Shown piece by piece: positions 18,399 through 26,364 of a stretch of 64,000 bases of DNA; positions within the stretch are counted from its first letter, which is position 1; each line of letters starts with the position of its first letter. The stretch is taken from NCBI RefSeq assembly GCF_903819335.1, contig NZ_CAIJDE010000049.1, positions 145,509 to 209,508 of the forward strand. Direction: 5' to 3'. Below the pieces are notes generated by a model, which worked only from the letters and a program-made list of their open reading frames with translations, made no database searches and was not told the origin of the DNA. A program made the translations under genes and the position numbers. The stretch is from Flavobacterium panici (lineage in GTDB: Bacteria; Bacteroidota; Bacteroidia; Flavobacteriales; Flavobacteriaceae).

Positions 18399-19364
18399 CT
18401 ATAAACTGTTATCTTTTGTAAACTGAATTACTTCACTTAATTTACCAAATGCTATGGCTACGGCGGTATCGGCAGCACCATAATAAACGGCTAATTTATC
18501 TTCCTCTGTATCGTGTAAAGCGGCACATGGGAAAACAACATTTGGCACATCTCCAACCATTTCATAAATCTCTGCCGGACCTAATAAATAAGGCTGTGTT
18601 CTGTATTTTACTTTGTCTGGTGAATCAACATCTAAAAGTGCTGAACCCATTGCATAACGGAAACCGTTGCAGGTATTGATAACGCCGTGATAGATCATCA
18701 GCCAGCCTTCGTTTGTTAAAATAGGAATTGGCCCTGCTCCTACTTTTGTACATTGCCATGCGCTGTCTTCAAACGGAGTTGGTTTCATTACTAATCTATG
18801 TTCTCCCCAATATTTCATATCCGGGCTGTAGCTGATCCAGATATCTCCAAATGGCGTATGTCCGTTATCACTTGGACGGCTTAACATGGCGTATTTTCCG
18901 TTTATTTTTTGAGGGAATAAAACACCATTTCTGTTGAATGGTAAAAAGGCATTTTCGCATTGAAAAAACTCTTTAAAGTCAAAAGTATATCCAATTCCAA
19001 TAGTTGGTCCGTTGTAACCATTACACCATGTAATCCAATAACGATCTTCAATGAAAACCACACGCGGATCATATTTATAAGCAGATTCGATCATATCTGT
19101 ATTACCAGACTGCATTACAATTGGTTCGTGGTTAATGTCCCAATCGATTCCGTTTTTACTAAAGCCGGCAAAAATATTCATTTGAACCGCTTTGTTATCA
19201 CATCTGAAAACTCCCGCATAACCATCTCCAAAAGGAACTACAGCACTATTAAAAATACTGTTTGATGATGGTATTGCATATCTGTCGATAATTGGATTTT
19301 CAGAATATCTCCACATTACATCGTTACTGTTTTCGGGTCTGTCTTGCCAAGGAATACTGCTCAT
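18399..19364 (-). CDS. GH130 beta-mannoside phosphorylase, probably Man-beta-1,4-GlcNAc phosphorylase
   Basis: The 321-residue protein has no signal peptide and is expected in the cytoplasm. It is a five-bladed beta-propeller with GH130 blocks: ENPIIDRYAIPSSNSIFNSAV, YKYDPRVVFIEDRYWITWCNGYNGP, LLSR-type MLSRPSDNGHTPFGDIW, GAGPIPILTNEGWLMIYHGV and LAVYYGAADTAVAIAFG. GH130 enzymes cleave beta-1,4-mannosides with phosphate. The subgroup characterised in Bacteroides N-glycan metabolism converts Man-beta-1,4-GlcNAc to Man-1-phosphate and GlcNAc. That reaction fits exactly here: a symporter upstream, GH92, GH20 and glycosylasparaginase around it. The product could feed into the NagB pathway nearby. 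The exact acceptor is inferred from context, since mannobiose or mannosylglucose phosphorylases share the fold. Confidence 0.92.
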   Translation of the reverse strand: MSSIPWQDRPENSNDVMWRYSENPIIDRYAIPSSNSIFNSAVVPFGDGYAGVFRCDNKAVQMNIFAGFSKNGIDWDINHEPIVMQSGNTDMIESAYKYDPRVVFIEDRYWITWCNGYNGPTIGIGYTFDFKEFFQCENAFLPFNRNGVLFPQKINGKYAMLSRPSDNGHTPFGDIWISYSPDMKYWGEHRLVMKPTPFEDSAWQCTKVGAGPIPILTNEGWLMIYHGVINTCNGFRYAMGSALLDVDSPDKVKYRTQPYLLGPAEIYEMVGDVPNVVFPCAALHDTEEDKLAVYYGAADTAVAIAFGKLSEVIQFTKDNSL

Positions 19365-19417
19365 TTTTTTTGTTTTTTTATTGTTTTGTTTTTTTATTCT
19401 CTCACTTTTGTCATTTG

Positions 19418-19556
19418 TTTAAACACATAGAAACATAGTTTTTGAAAACCGCTTAAAGGCGTTTCACTTGCATCAACAAACATAGCTATGTGTTAGAAAC
19501 TAGTTTCTTTTGTATTCTTTTTTATACACACTTAAAACTATGTTTCTATGTGTTTA
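19418..19556. repeat. Type-2 palindromic repeat, copy B
   Basis: Ends TTTAAACACATAGAAACATAG and CTATGTTTCTATGTGTTTAA are inverted repeats. The internal AAAGGCGTTTCACTTGCAT and AACAAACATAG are shared with copy A. Together with type-1 copy 4 it fills the 322-base gap between the symporter and GH130; no gene is seen there. Confidence 0.88.
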
Positions 19557-19570
19557 ATTTTTTTTCAGTT

Positions 19571-19672
19571 TTGTCATTTCGAGGAACGAGAAATCGCACT
19601 AGAAATTCCGCAATCTAAATCGTCAATCTTTGTCGAGTTTCGTGTGCGATTTCTCGTTCCTCGAAATGACAA
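19571..19672. repeat. Type-1 palindromic repeat, copy 4
   Basis: Both arms carry the GAGGAACGAG subtype (TTGTCATTTCGAGGAACGAG and complement) and pair perfectly for about 29 bp, extending through GAAATCGCAC. The loop side has GTCAATCTTTGTCGAG. It lies 14 bases past the symporter stop, between this gene and GH130. Confidence 0.9.
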
Positions 19673-19686
19673 ACTGTATGTCTTAT

Positions 19687-21564
19687 CTAATCTTCAATTT
19701 TTCTAACCTTATCCAACCACGTAAACTTCAATATCGTCGTCGTTACTAAAAACACAATCAAAGCCGTAATTGCTTTTGGATAATCTCTGATGATAAAAAA
19801 TATCGGAAGCAAAATCATACTTGACTGCCAAATAATTCCAATCGCGCAATTCATCATATCTCTCCAGAAATCATTGTTTTTTTCGAAAGTAAAATCTTCT
19901 GACTTTAATACTTTATAAACCGGACCCCAGAATCCCCAAGGTCTTACGTTTGCGTAGAACGATTTTAAAACTTCCATGTCTGTTGGTTTACTTAAGAACG
20001 TTCCTAAAACACATCCTAAAATAGAGAAACCAAATATTATTGGAAATAAATAAATCGCTTGTACTTGTGCTAAATCGTATAAAAATGATCCTTCGGTTAA
20101 ACTTCCTTTGGCCTGACCTAAAGCAAATTGTAAAGAAGCTACAATTAATCCGGCGAACATTCCCCAGAAATAACCCCATCCATTAAAACGCCACCAAATC
20201 CATTTTAGGAAATTTGCGGCAACATAACCTCCGTATAAAGCACTTGTAATCCAAAGCGTTAAGGAATTGATCGAATCTGCAAAGAATCCCATGAAAACTC
20301 CTAAACCAACTACAAGAAAAGAAGAAATCTGGCTTACTTTAATATAATGTGCATTTGTCGCAACTGGCTTAAAGTATTTTTTATAAATATCATTTACAAT
20401 ATATGCCGGCCCCGCATTTACGAAAGCTGAGAATCCCGACATAAAAGCGGCTAATAAACCTGCTAAAAGAATTCCTTTTATTCCAACCGGAATATATAAA
20501 TTGACCACTTTTGGCATTAATAATTCTAAATCGGCTCCGGTTAAACCTGTGTTGGCATTTAATTCAGGAGCTAAGTTTACCAACGCAATTACCACGATTC
20601 CGGTAATTAATAAGTATCTCGGAATGAATAAAATTAAGTTCGTGAAACCACTCATATAAGCTGCTTCTTTTACAGATTTTGTAGAAAGAACACGTTGTAA
20701 ATCGTAACTCGGCGTTGGCCCTGCGACACTTGCAAAGAAACCTTTGAACAACGTCATTCCGATGAAAGCACCAAACATTTTGTAACCTTCAGAATCAATT
20801 AAATTATTGAAGGTTTGGAATTTATCACTCCACTGGGTTTCAAACTGCCATCCGAAGAAAACATTTTTCCATTCCTCGGTAATAACCGAATTTATCTGAA
20901 TATCAGTATAATTGACAAATGCATATCCGGCAATTAAAACTCCGGCTACAATCATGATTAAATATTGTACAACTTCTGTCGCAACTACAGAAAACATTCC
21001 GCCTTTAACGGTATAAATCGTAGTTAAAAAGATGATGATTAACGCGTAAGAACGCTCTGAAGTCAACAAAATTAAATCACCATAATGAAGCGTTAAATCC
21101 CACGGAAGAATAATGGTTACAAATTTTCCGATTCCTTCGAAGAAATAAGCGATAAAACCAATTGTAGAAATAATAGCAAAAATTGCCACAATAATATGCG
21201 ATGCTTTTCCGGCTCTGTCACTTCCAAAACGGGTTAAAATCCACTCAGAACCTGTCATTACTTTTGATCTTCTAATCCAGACTGCAAGGAACATCATTAC
21301 GAAAATCTGGTTCCATATTGGCCAAAGCCACATGAACATGAAACTTTTTACTCCGTATAGAAAAAGTACCCCAATCATCCAGGAAGTTCCGGAAACATCA
21401 AACATTCCAGATCCGTTACTTAGACCTAAAAAATACCATTTGATTGTTTTTCCGCCAAGAAAATAATCATCCAATCCCTGTTTTGCTTTTCTTGAAATCC
21501 AAATTCCGATACTCACTGAGAGCAGAATGTAAGCTACGATTATCGATACGTCAATAATATCCAT
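19687..21564 (-). CDS. SSS-family (SLC5-like) sodium/solute symporter
   Basis: This 625-residue inner-membrane protein has about 14 hydrophobic segments and no signal peptide, beginning MDIIDVSIIVAYILLSVSIG. Family hallmarks include DYFLGGKTIKWYFLGLSNGSGMFD near the N-terminus, the GGMFSVVATEVVQYLIMI block, and GILLAGLLAAFMSGFSAFVNAG in the central helices. SSS proteins drive sugar or related solute uptake with Na+. Placed between a GH92 and a GH130 phosphorylase, it most likely brings a trimmed disaccharide such as Man-GlcNAc into the cytoplasm; this substrate is inferred. It starts 38 bases after GH92 and is separated from GH130 by two palindromic repeats. Confidence 0.92.
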   Translation of the reverse strand: MDIIDVSIIVAYILLSVSIGIWISRKAKQGLDDYFLGGKTIKWYFLGLSNGSGMFDVSGTSWMIGVLFLYGVKSFMFMWLWPIWNQIFVMMFLAVWIRRSKVMTGSEWILTRFGSDRAGKASHIIVAIFAIISTIGFIAYFFEGIGKFVTIILPWDLTLHYGDLILLTSERSYALIIIFLTTIYTVKGGMFSVVATEVVQYLIMIVAGVLIAGYAFVNYTDIQINSVITEEWKNVFFGWQFETQWSDKFQTFNNLIDSEGYKMFGAFIGMTLFKGFFASVAGPTPSYDLQRVLSTKSVKEAAYMSGFTNLILFIPRYLLITGIVVIALVNLAPELNANTGLTGADLELLMPKVVNLYIPVGIKGILLAGLLAAFMSGFSAFVNAGPAYIVNDIYKKYFKPVATNAHYIKVSQISSFLVVGLGVFMGFFADSINSLTLWITSALYGGYVAANFLKWIWWRFNGWGYFWGMFAGLIVASLQFALGQAKGSLTEGSFLYDLAQVQAIYLFPIIFGFSILGCVLGTFLSKPTDMEVLKSFYANVRPWGFWGPVYKVLKSEDFTFEKNNDFWRDMMNCAIGIIWQSSMILLPIFFIIRDYPKAITALIVFLVTTTILKFTWLDKVRKIED

Positions 21565-21602
21565 TAAATATATTTGTTAGTAGGTTAGTTACGTTTTTTG
21601 TT

Positions 21603-23846
21603 TTATTTTTTTGTTCCCCAGTTTTTATTTGGCTGAGGTCCCATTACAAAATGTAAAACCCCGCCTTTTAAAATCTGTTGATGTGTGATTGCTGTTTGAT
21701 TGAATTCGACTCCGTTTAAAGTTGCCGACTGGATATAAAAGTTTTTGTTTGAAACATTTTGTGCTTCAATTACAAAAGTTTTTCCGCCTTCAAGATTGAT
21801 GGTTGCTTTCTCGAAAATAGGACTTCCAATTTCGTATTCTCCCGATGCCGGATTCATTGGGTATAATCCCATTGAACTGAAAACATACCAAGCCGACATT
21901 TGTCCGCAGTCTTCGTTACCGCTTAATCCGTTTGGTGTTGTATTGTATTGTGTATCTAAAATATGACGAACCCAATATTGCGTTCTCCAAGGCTGTCCTG
22001 CATGATTGAACATATACGCAATGTGGTGACTTGGTTCGTTTCCGTGTGCGTATTGTCCAATTAATCCTGAAATATCCGCCGAAACATTGTTTCCTGTAAT
22101 TTCAGAACTTTCGGTAAATAATTGTTCTAAACGTTTAGTAAAGGTTTCATTTCCACCGTGTATTGAAATTAAATTATCAACATTTTGCGGTACAAACCAA
22201 CTGTGCTGCCAGGCATTTCCTTCTGTATAATCCGTATGTTCTCTGTGGTTCGAATGTTTTGGATCGAAAGGTTCATTCCATGATTTTCCATCATCTGATT
22301 TTCCTCTCATGAATCCTGTTTTCGGATCAAATAAATATTGGTATGCCTGAGAACGTTTTAAGAAAAATTCGTAATCAGCATTTTTTCCTAATGCTTTTGC
22401 CATTTTCGCCACACACCAATCGTCGTAAGCATATTCTAAAGTAATTGTAACCGATTCGTCTAATAAGTTATAAGGTATATATCCGTATTTTTTGTAGAAG
22501 TTTAAACCTCGCTCGTCCTGCATCATGGTGGCTTTCATGGCTTCGAAAGCTTTTTCGGCATCAAAACCTTTTATACCTTTTAAGTACGCATCGACAATAA
22601 CAGGAATTGAATGATAACCAGTCATTGTATTGGTTTCATTCGCATATAAAGTCCAAACCGGTAATATTTTTTTGGTATCGTAATACGCTAACATTGAGTT
22701 TACAATGTCTGAAGTTTTGTCTGGAGCCAATAAAGTCAATAAAGGATTTTCGGCTCTAAAAGTATCCCATAGTGATAAGGTCGAATAAGCGGTATAATCT
22801 TTTGCTGTAACAATTTGATCGTCCTCTTTTCTAAATTGACCGTTTTTATCACTATAGGTTACAGGGGCAACTTGTGCGTGATACATCGCAGTATAAAAAA
22901 TCGTTTTTAACGAATCTACTGGTGTTTCAACTTTAATTTTACTTAATGCGTTATTCCAAATCGAAGCGGCTTCTGATTTTGTATTGTCGAAATTGGCTTT
23001 TTCTCCGTCCAGATTATCTTTGGCATTAGCCACACTTACAGATGATAAAGCGATTTTTATAAATAATTCATCTGAATTTTTAGAATCAAAAAATAATTGT
23101 GCCGATGTATTTTCTGCATCTGCTTTTTTACCGGTAACAATTTGTTTATCAGCAGATAAAATTGATTCTGCAATAGGTTTTGAAAACTTGGCTACAAAAA
23201 ATACTTTCTGATTTGCTGCCCAGCCTTTGCTATATCTGTAACCACTTATAGTATATTGGTCTTCAATTGTAATTCCGGTTTTTAAGGCTTTGTCCCAATT
23301 TATGGCAAATCCTAAATCGACAATTACAGATTGTTTGTCGTTTTTTGTAAATGTATATTTATGATACGCTGTTCTTTGCGAAGAAGTTAATTCTACATTG
23401 ATTTTAGGATCTTTAAGAAAAACTTGGTAAGAGCCCGGTGTTGCTTTTTCGTTAACATGACTGTAAAATGATTTATAAGGTAATTGATCGCGTGAAGTTG
23501 TTTTTAATGTCAAATCGACTTTTTTGTTGGTCGGCATAAATAAAATGTCCGCCAAATCGCCAATTCCTGTTCCGCTTAAGTGTAAATGACTGAAACCGGA
23601 AACGATAGAATCTGAATAATGATAGCCTGAACACCAGTCCCAGCTTGAGATTCCGTTATCTGGACTTACTTGCAACATCCCAAAAGGAACCGTAGCTCCA
23701 GGGTACGTATGGCCGTGTCCACCTGTTCCAATAAAAGGATCAACATGGTCAACAAAAATATTTTCCTGTTTATTATTTTTGTTTACATTTATTTTACAAC
23801 TTGTAGCCAAAATTGCAAATAAAGCCGGCACGAGAATTTTCTTCAT
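21603..23846 (-). CDS. GH92 alpha-mannosidase lipoprotein (second copy)
   Basis: The chosen start is the ATG at 23844-23846 (MKKILVPALFAILATSC), which gives a clean lipoprotein signal with Cys17. An upstream in-frame start at 23882 adds twelve unlikely residues. The mature protein opens with VDPFIGTGGHGHTYPGA. It has SSWDWCSGYHYSDSIVSGFSHLHLSGTG, the EGNAWQHSW block and GNEDCGQMSAW, all typical of characterised Ca2+-dependent GH92 exo-mannosidases of N-glycan systems. It is the first gene of the long minus-strand run, with the symporter 38 bases downstream and the LytS kinase divergent only about 120 bases away. It is probably membrane-anchored. Linkage specificity is not predicted. Confidence 0.95.
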   Translation of the reverse strand: MKKILVPALFAILATSCKINVNKNNKQENIFVDHVDPFIGTGGHGHTYPGATVPFGMLQVSPDNGISSWDWCSGYHYSDSIVSGFSHLHLSGTGIGDLADILFMPTNKKVDLTLKTTSRDQLPYKSFYSHVNEKATPGSYQVFLKDPKINVELTSSQRTAYHKYTFTKNDKQSVIVDLGFAINWDKALKTGITIEDQYTISGYRYSKGWAANQKVFFVAKFSKPIAESILSADKQIVTGKKADAENTSAQLFFDSKNSDELFIKIALSSVSVANAKDNLDGEKANFDNTKSEAASIWNNALSKIKVETPVDSLKTIFYTAMYHAQVAPVTYSDKNGQFRKEDDQIVTAKDYTAYSTLSLWDTFRAENPLLTLLAPDKTSDIVNSMLAYYDTKKILPVWTLYANETNTMTGYHSIPVIVDAYLKGIKGFDAEKAFEAMKATMMQDERGLNFYKKYGYIPYNLLDESVTITLEYAYDDWCVAKMAKALGKNADYEFFLKRSQAYQYLFDPKTGFMRGKSDDGKSWNEPFDPKHSNHREHTDYTEGNAWQHSWFVPQNVDNLISIHGGNETFTKRLEQLFTESSEITGNNVSADISGLIGQYAHGNEPSHHIAYMFNHAGQPWRTQYWVRHILDTQYNTTPNGLSGNEDCGQMSAWYVFSSMGLYPMNPASGEYEIGSPIFEKATINLEGGKTFVIEAQNVSNKNFYIQSATLNGVEFNQTAITHQQILKGGVLHFVMGPQPNKNWGTKK

Positions 23847-23967
23847 ATAAAACAACCTTAATTTAACTTTAAATTTAAACAAACCGACTTTTTATTAAAA
23901 CTTATTTAGACGGACAACACATAAACTTAGATAAACATCAAAAAAAGTCACAAAACATACTCATATT
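23847..23967. promoter_or_regulatory. Divergent promoter region, GH92 operon / LytS kinase
   Basis: These roughly 120 bases between two divergent starts must hold the promoters for both directions. The sequence is AT-rich. No complete TTG-N17-20-TAnnTTTG pair or obvious palindrome could be assigned with confidence; TAAACTTAGATAAACATC near 23932 is a short imperfect repeat that could be a binding site. The divergent arrangement suggests, but does not prove, that the two-component pair controls the N-glycan run. Confidence 0.4.
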
Positions 23968-25026
23968 ATGAATTTCAATTCTAACAAATTATACCGCGTA
24001 CCTTTGTATTATCATGTGGTTTTTTGGCTGACTTATTTCTTATTTAATACTTTTCGATGGGGAAGTTATTTTAATGACTATTTGTATTCGCTAAAAACCA
24101 ATTTGCTGGGTTTCCCTATTCACATGACGCTGTGTTATTTGAATATTCTGATTTTTATGCCGTATCTGGTTTACAGAAAAAAGTATGTGCTTTATGTTCT
24201 TGCGGTTTTGTCTGCCATCTTCCTTATGGTATTGGTAAAATTTAATCTTACCTATTTGTTAATCACACACAATGTATGGCCGGAAGGTCCGCAGACAATT
24301 GATAAACTGACACTTAATTATACCATTGATATGATGATGGGAGAATTGTACGTAATCACTTTTGTTACGGCAATTAAAATCACTTTGGACTTTTTAAAAG
24401 AGCAAAAAAGAGTAACCGATTTAGAGAAATCACAATTAGAAACCGAATTGCTTTTTCTGAAATCTCAAATCTCTCCGCATTTCTTCTTCAATACTTTAAA
24501 TAACATCTATTCTTTATCTGTAGAAAAATCGAATAAAACGCCAAAGATTGTTTTAAAACTTTCAGAATTAATGCGTTATATGCTTTATGATACAAGTGGT
24601 AAAAAGCAAAGTTTAGAAAACGAAATTTTATGTATTCAGAATTATCTGGATTTAGAAAGAATCAGAAACGACGAACGTCTTGAAGTTAACATGGAAGTTT
24701 CGGGAGATATTCACGATAAGGAGATTTCTCCGGTGATTTTACTGACTTTTGTTGAAAATGCCTTTAAACACGGTGTAAACAAAAACACAGGAAAAGTCAG
24801 GATTAACATTGATTTTAAAGTAAAAGGGGATTTCCTGCATTTTACGATTTCAAATCCAACGCCAGAAATTACGCAGCATCAGGATAATTTTAACAAGTCA
24901 AGTGGTATAGGTATCGAAAATGTCAAAAAAAGACTGGAATTAGGATATAATAAAAATGACTATAAGCTTTCATTTAAAAATAAAAAGAATATTTTTGTCG
25001 TGAAGCTTGTGATTAAAGTAACCTAA
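23968..25026 (+). CDS. LytS/YehU-type membrane sensor histidine kinase
   Basis: The 352-residue protein has four predicted membrane helices in the first 150 residues (near 11-30, 45-70, 72-100 and 125-145), a short coiled segment, and then a His_kinase (PF06580) domain. The phospho-acceptor is His171 in SQISPHFFFNTLNNIYSLS. The ATP-binding N-box is VILLTFVENAFKHGVN, and the G-box is SGIGIENVKKRLELGY. Such kinases pair with LytTR regulators, and one follows 68 bases downstream. What it senses is not known, because there is no periplasmic sensor domain. It is transcribed divergently from GH92, the head of the N-glycan run. Confidence 0.93.
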   Translation: MNFNSNKLYRVPLYYHVVFWLTYFLFNTFRWGSYFNDYLYSLKTNLLGFPIHMTLCYLNILIFMPYLVYRKKYVLYVLAVLSAIFLMVLVKFNLTYLLITHNVWPEGPQTIDKLTLNYTIDMMMGELYVITFVTAIKITLDFLKEQKRVTDLEKSQLETELLFLKSQISPHFFFNTLNNIYSLSVEKSNKTPKIVLKLSELMRYMLYDTSGKKQSLENEILCIQNYLDLERIRNDERLEVNMEVSGDIHDKEISPVILLTFVENAFKHGVNKNTGKVRINIDFKVKGDFLHFTISNPTPEITQHQDNFNKSSGIGIENVKKRLELGYNKNDYKLSFKNKKNIFVVKLVIKVT

Positions 25027-25094
25027 ATGCAGCTTTTTCTCGTATATAAGATTACCTGCTAAATTATTTCGCTCAAAAACATAAGATTATAGAA

Positions 25095-25808
25095 ATGAAA
25101 ATAAAATGTTTGATTATTGACGATGAGCCATTGGCAATCAATGTTATAAAAAACTATTTAGAGCCGATTGAGAATTTTGAGGTAATAGATACTTTTAGCA
25201 ATCCAATTGAAGGCTTAAATTTTCTGAAAAATAATAGAGTTGATGTTATTTTTCTTGACATTAATATGCCTGTTCTTGACGGAATTAATTTTATAAAAAG
25301 TCTTGAAAACCCACCATTATTAGTTATTACAAGTGCTTACAGTCAGTTTGCAATTGAAACTTACGAACTCGACGTTTTAGATTATCTGGTAAAACCAATC
25401 GAGTTTCCAAGATTAATGAAAACGCTGAACAAAATCAGCAAAAGGCTTGAAAATAAAACCAATTCTCCGCAAGAAAATACCACAGACAGCCCTTTTATTT
25501 TCGTGAAAATCGACAAAAAAAGAATGAAGAAGATTTTCTTCAATGAGATTCTGGTTATCGAAAGCTTAAAAGATTACTTAAAAATAAACACCTTAACGGG
25601 AAAATATATCATTCACAGCACTTTATCTGACTTTACAGATTTACTGCCAGAAAAAAACTTCCTGAGAATTCACCGTTCGTACACGATTGCAATTGACAAA
25701 ATCGACGCCGTTGAAGGAAACAGCATTGAAATTGAAGGACTTAGATACGTTATTGGAAGATCGTATATTGATCATGTTAAGCAGAGAATTTTGAATTCTT
25801 CTATATAG
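25095..25808 (+). CDS. LytTR-family response regulator
   Basis: The 237-residue protein has an N-terminal receiver domain (CLIIDDEPLAINVIKNYL; phospho-acceptor Asp55 in VIFLDINMPVLDG; the conserved Lys in DYLVKPIEF). A C-terminal LytTR DNA-binding domain begins around residue 135 (IFVKIDKKRMKKIFFNEILVIE ... FLRIHRSYTIAIDKIDAVEG). LytTR regulators bind direct repeats upstream of targets. It forms the partner of the upstream LytS kinase. A large nested palindrome begins 2 bases after the stop, with a terminator-like hairpin about 95 bases after it. The regulon is unknown. Standard PUL regulators (HTCS, SARP, ECF sigma/anti-sigma) are absent from the visible N-glycan locus, which makes this pair the best local candidate. 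Confidence 0.94.
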   Translation: MKIKCLIIDDEPLAINVIKNYLEPIENFEVIDTFSNPIEGLNFLKNNRVDVIFLDINMPVLDGINFIKSLENPPLLVITSAYSQFAIETYELDVLDYLVKPIEFPRLMKTLNKISKRLENKTNSPQENTTDSPFIFVKIDKKRMKKIFFNEILVIESLKDYLKINTLTGKYIIHSTLSDFTDLLPEKNFLRIHRSYTIAIDKIDAVEGNSIEIEGLRYVIGRSYIDHVKQRILNSSI

Positions 25809-25903
25809 TATTTAACCGCAAAGAGCGCAAAGTTTTTTCTCTCATTTTTTGTCACCCTGAGCGAAGTCGAAGGGCACAAAGCTTTGCGAACTTTTTATAT
25901 AAA

Positions 25904-25943
25904 AAAACCTTTGTCAAAGTTTAAAACTTTGACAAAGGTTTTT
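25904..25943. terminator. Terminator-like hairpin after the LytTR gene
   Basis: Arms AAAACCTTTGTCAAAGTTT and AAACTTTGACAAAGGTTTT form a near-perfect stem with almost no loop, with T-rich flanks on both strands. It could terminate the kinase-regulator transcript and, on the other strand, any read-through from nagB. A related TTTGTCAAAGTTT repeat occurs within the repeat at 16076-16218, so it may itself belong to a repeat family. Confidence 0.65.
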
Positions 25944-25958
25944 TGCTTTAGTTGAGGT

Positions 25959-26062
25959 TTGTCTTTTCTAGGAACGAGAAATCTCCGCAAGTAGCTCGAT
26001 AACGATAATCGACAATCTTTGTCGAGCTACTTGCGGAGATTTCTCGTTCCTCGAAATGACAA
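25959..26062. repeat. Type-1 palindromic repeat, copy 5
   Basis: The right arm complement is TTGTCATTTCGAGGAACGAG, while the left arm has decayed ends (TTGTCTTTTCTAGGAACGAG). The inner stem continues through GAAATCTCCGCAAGTAGCTCGA, making this the longest paired copy. The loop has GACAATCTTTGTCGAGC. It lies inside the nested cluster. Confidence 0.88.
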
Positions 26063-26270
26063 CATTGTGTTGAATATTTATTGAGGAAAAACTTTGCGGA
26101 GCTTCTTTGTGCCCTTCGACTTCGCTCAGGGTGACAAAAAATGACGAACAGCTTTGTGTCCTTCAGCTTCTTTTAATGATAAAGCTAAAAAAAAACTTTG
26201 CGAACTTTGCGTAAACCTTAGCGCTCTTTGCGGTAAAAAAAACTTTGTGGTTAAATCTCAAAAACAAGCA

Positions 26271-26302
26271 TAAAAAAAATGCAGCCAACCACGGCTGCAT
26301 TT
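26271..26302 (-). terminator. Intrinsic terminator for the nagB fusion gene
   Basis: Read on the minus strand, AAATGCAGCC and GGCTGCATTT form a 10-bp stem with a six-base loop, followed by a run of seven T residues. It lies about 63 bases past the nagB stop and is a textbook rho-independent terminator. Confidence 0.88.
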
Positions 26303-26364
26303 CAAAACTTGGTAACTAACCAAATAAACCACATGAAATAGTCTATTTTATTTTAAATATTTTC

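Larger units (their letters stand above)
25811..26255. repeat. Nested (four-layer) palindromic repeat cluster
   Basis: The 556 bases between the convergent LytTR and nagB genes hold no gene. The outer layer is TTTAACCGCAAAGAGCGCAAAG at 25811 and AGCGCTCTTTGCGG ... GTGGTTAAA ending at 26255. Inside it, GTCACCCTGAGCGAAGTCGA (25851) pairs with TCGACTTCGCTCAGGGTGAC (to about 26134). Within that lie a terminator-like hairpin (25904-25943) and a type-1 hairpin (25959-26062). A related but simpler outer element occurs at 34086-34256. Confidence 0.9.

Noticed and set aside
25811..26255. Structured non-coding RNA gene between LytTR and nagB
   Set aside because: The folding is explained by dispersed repeat families that occur elsewhere in the window in different combinations, rather than by one conserved RNA.
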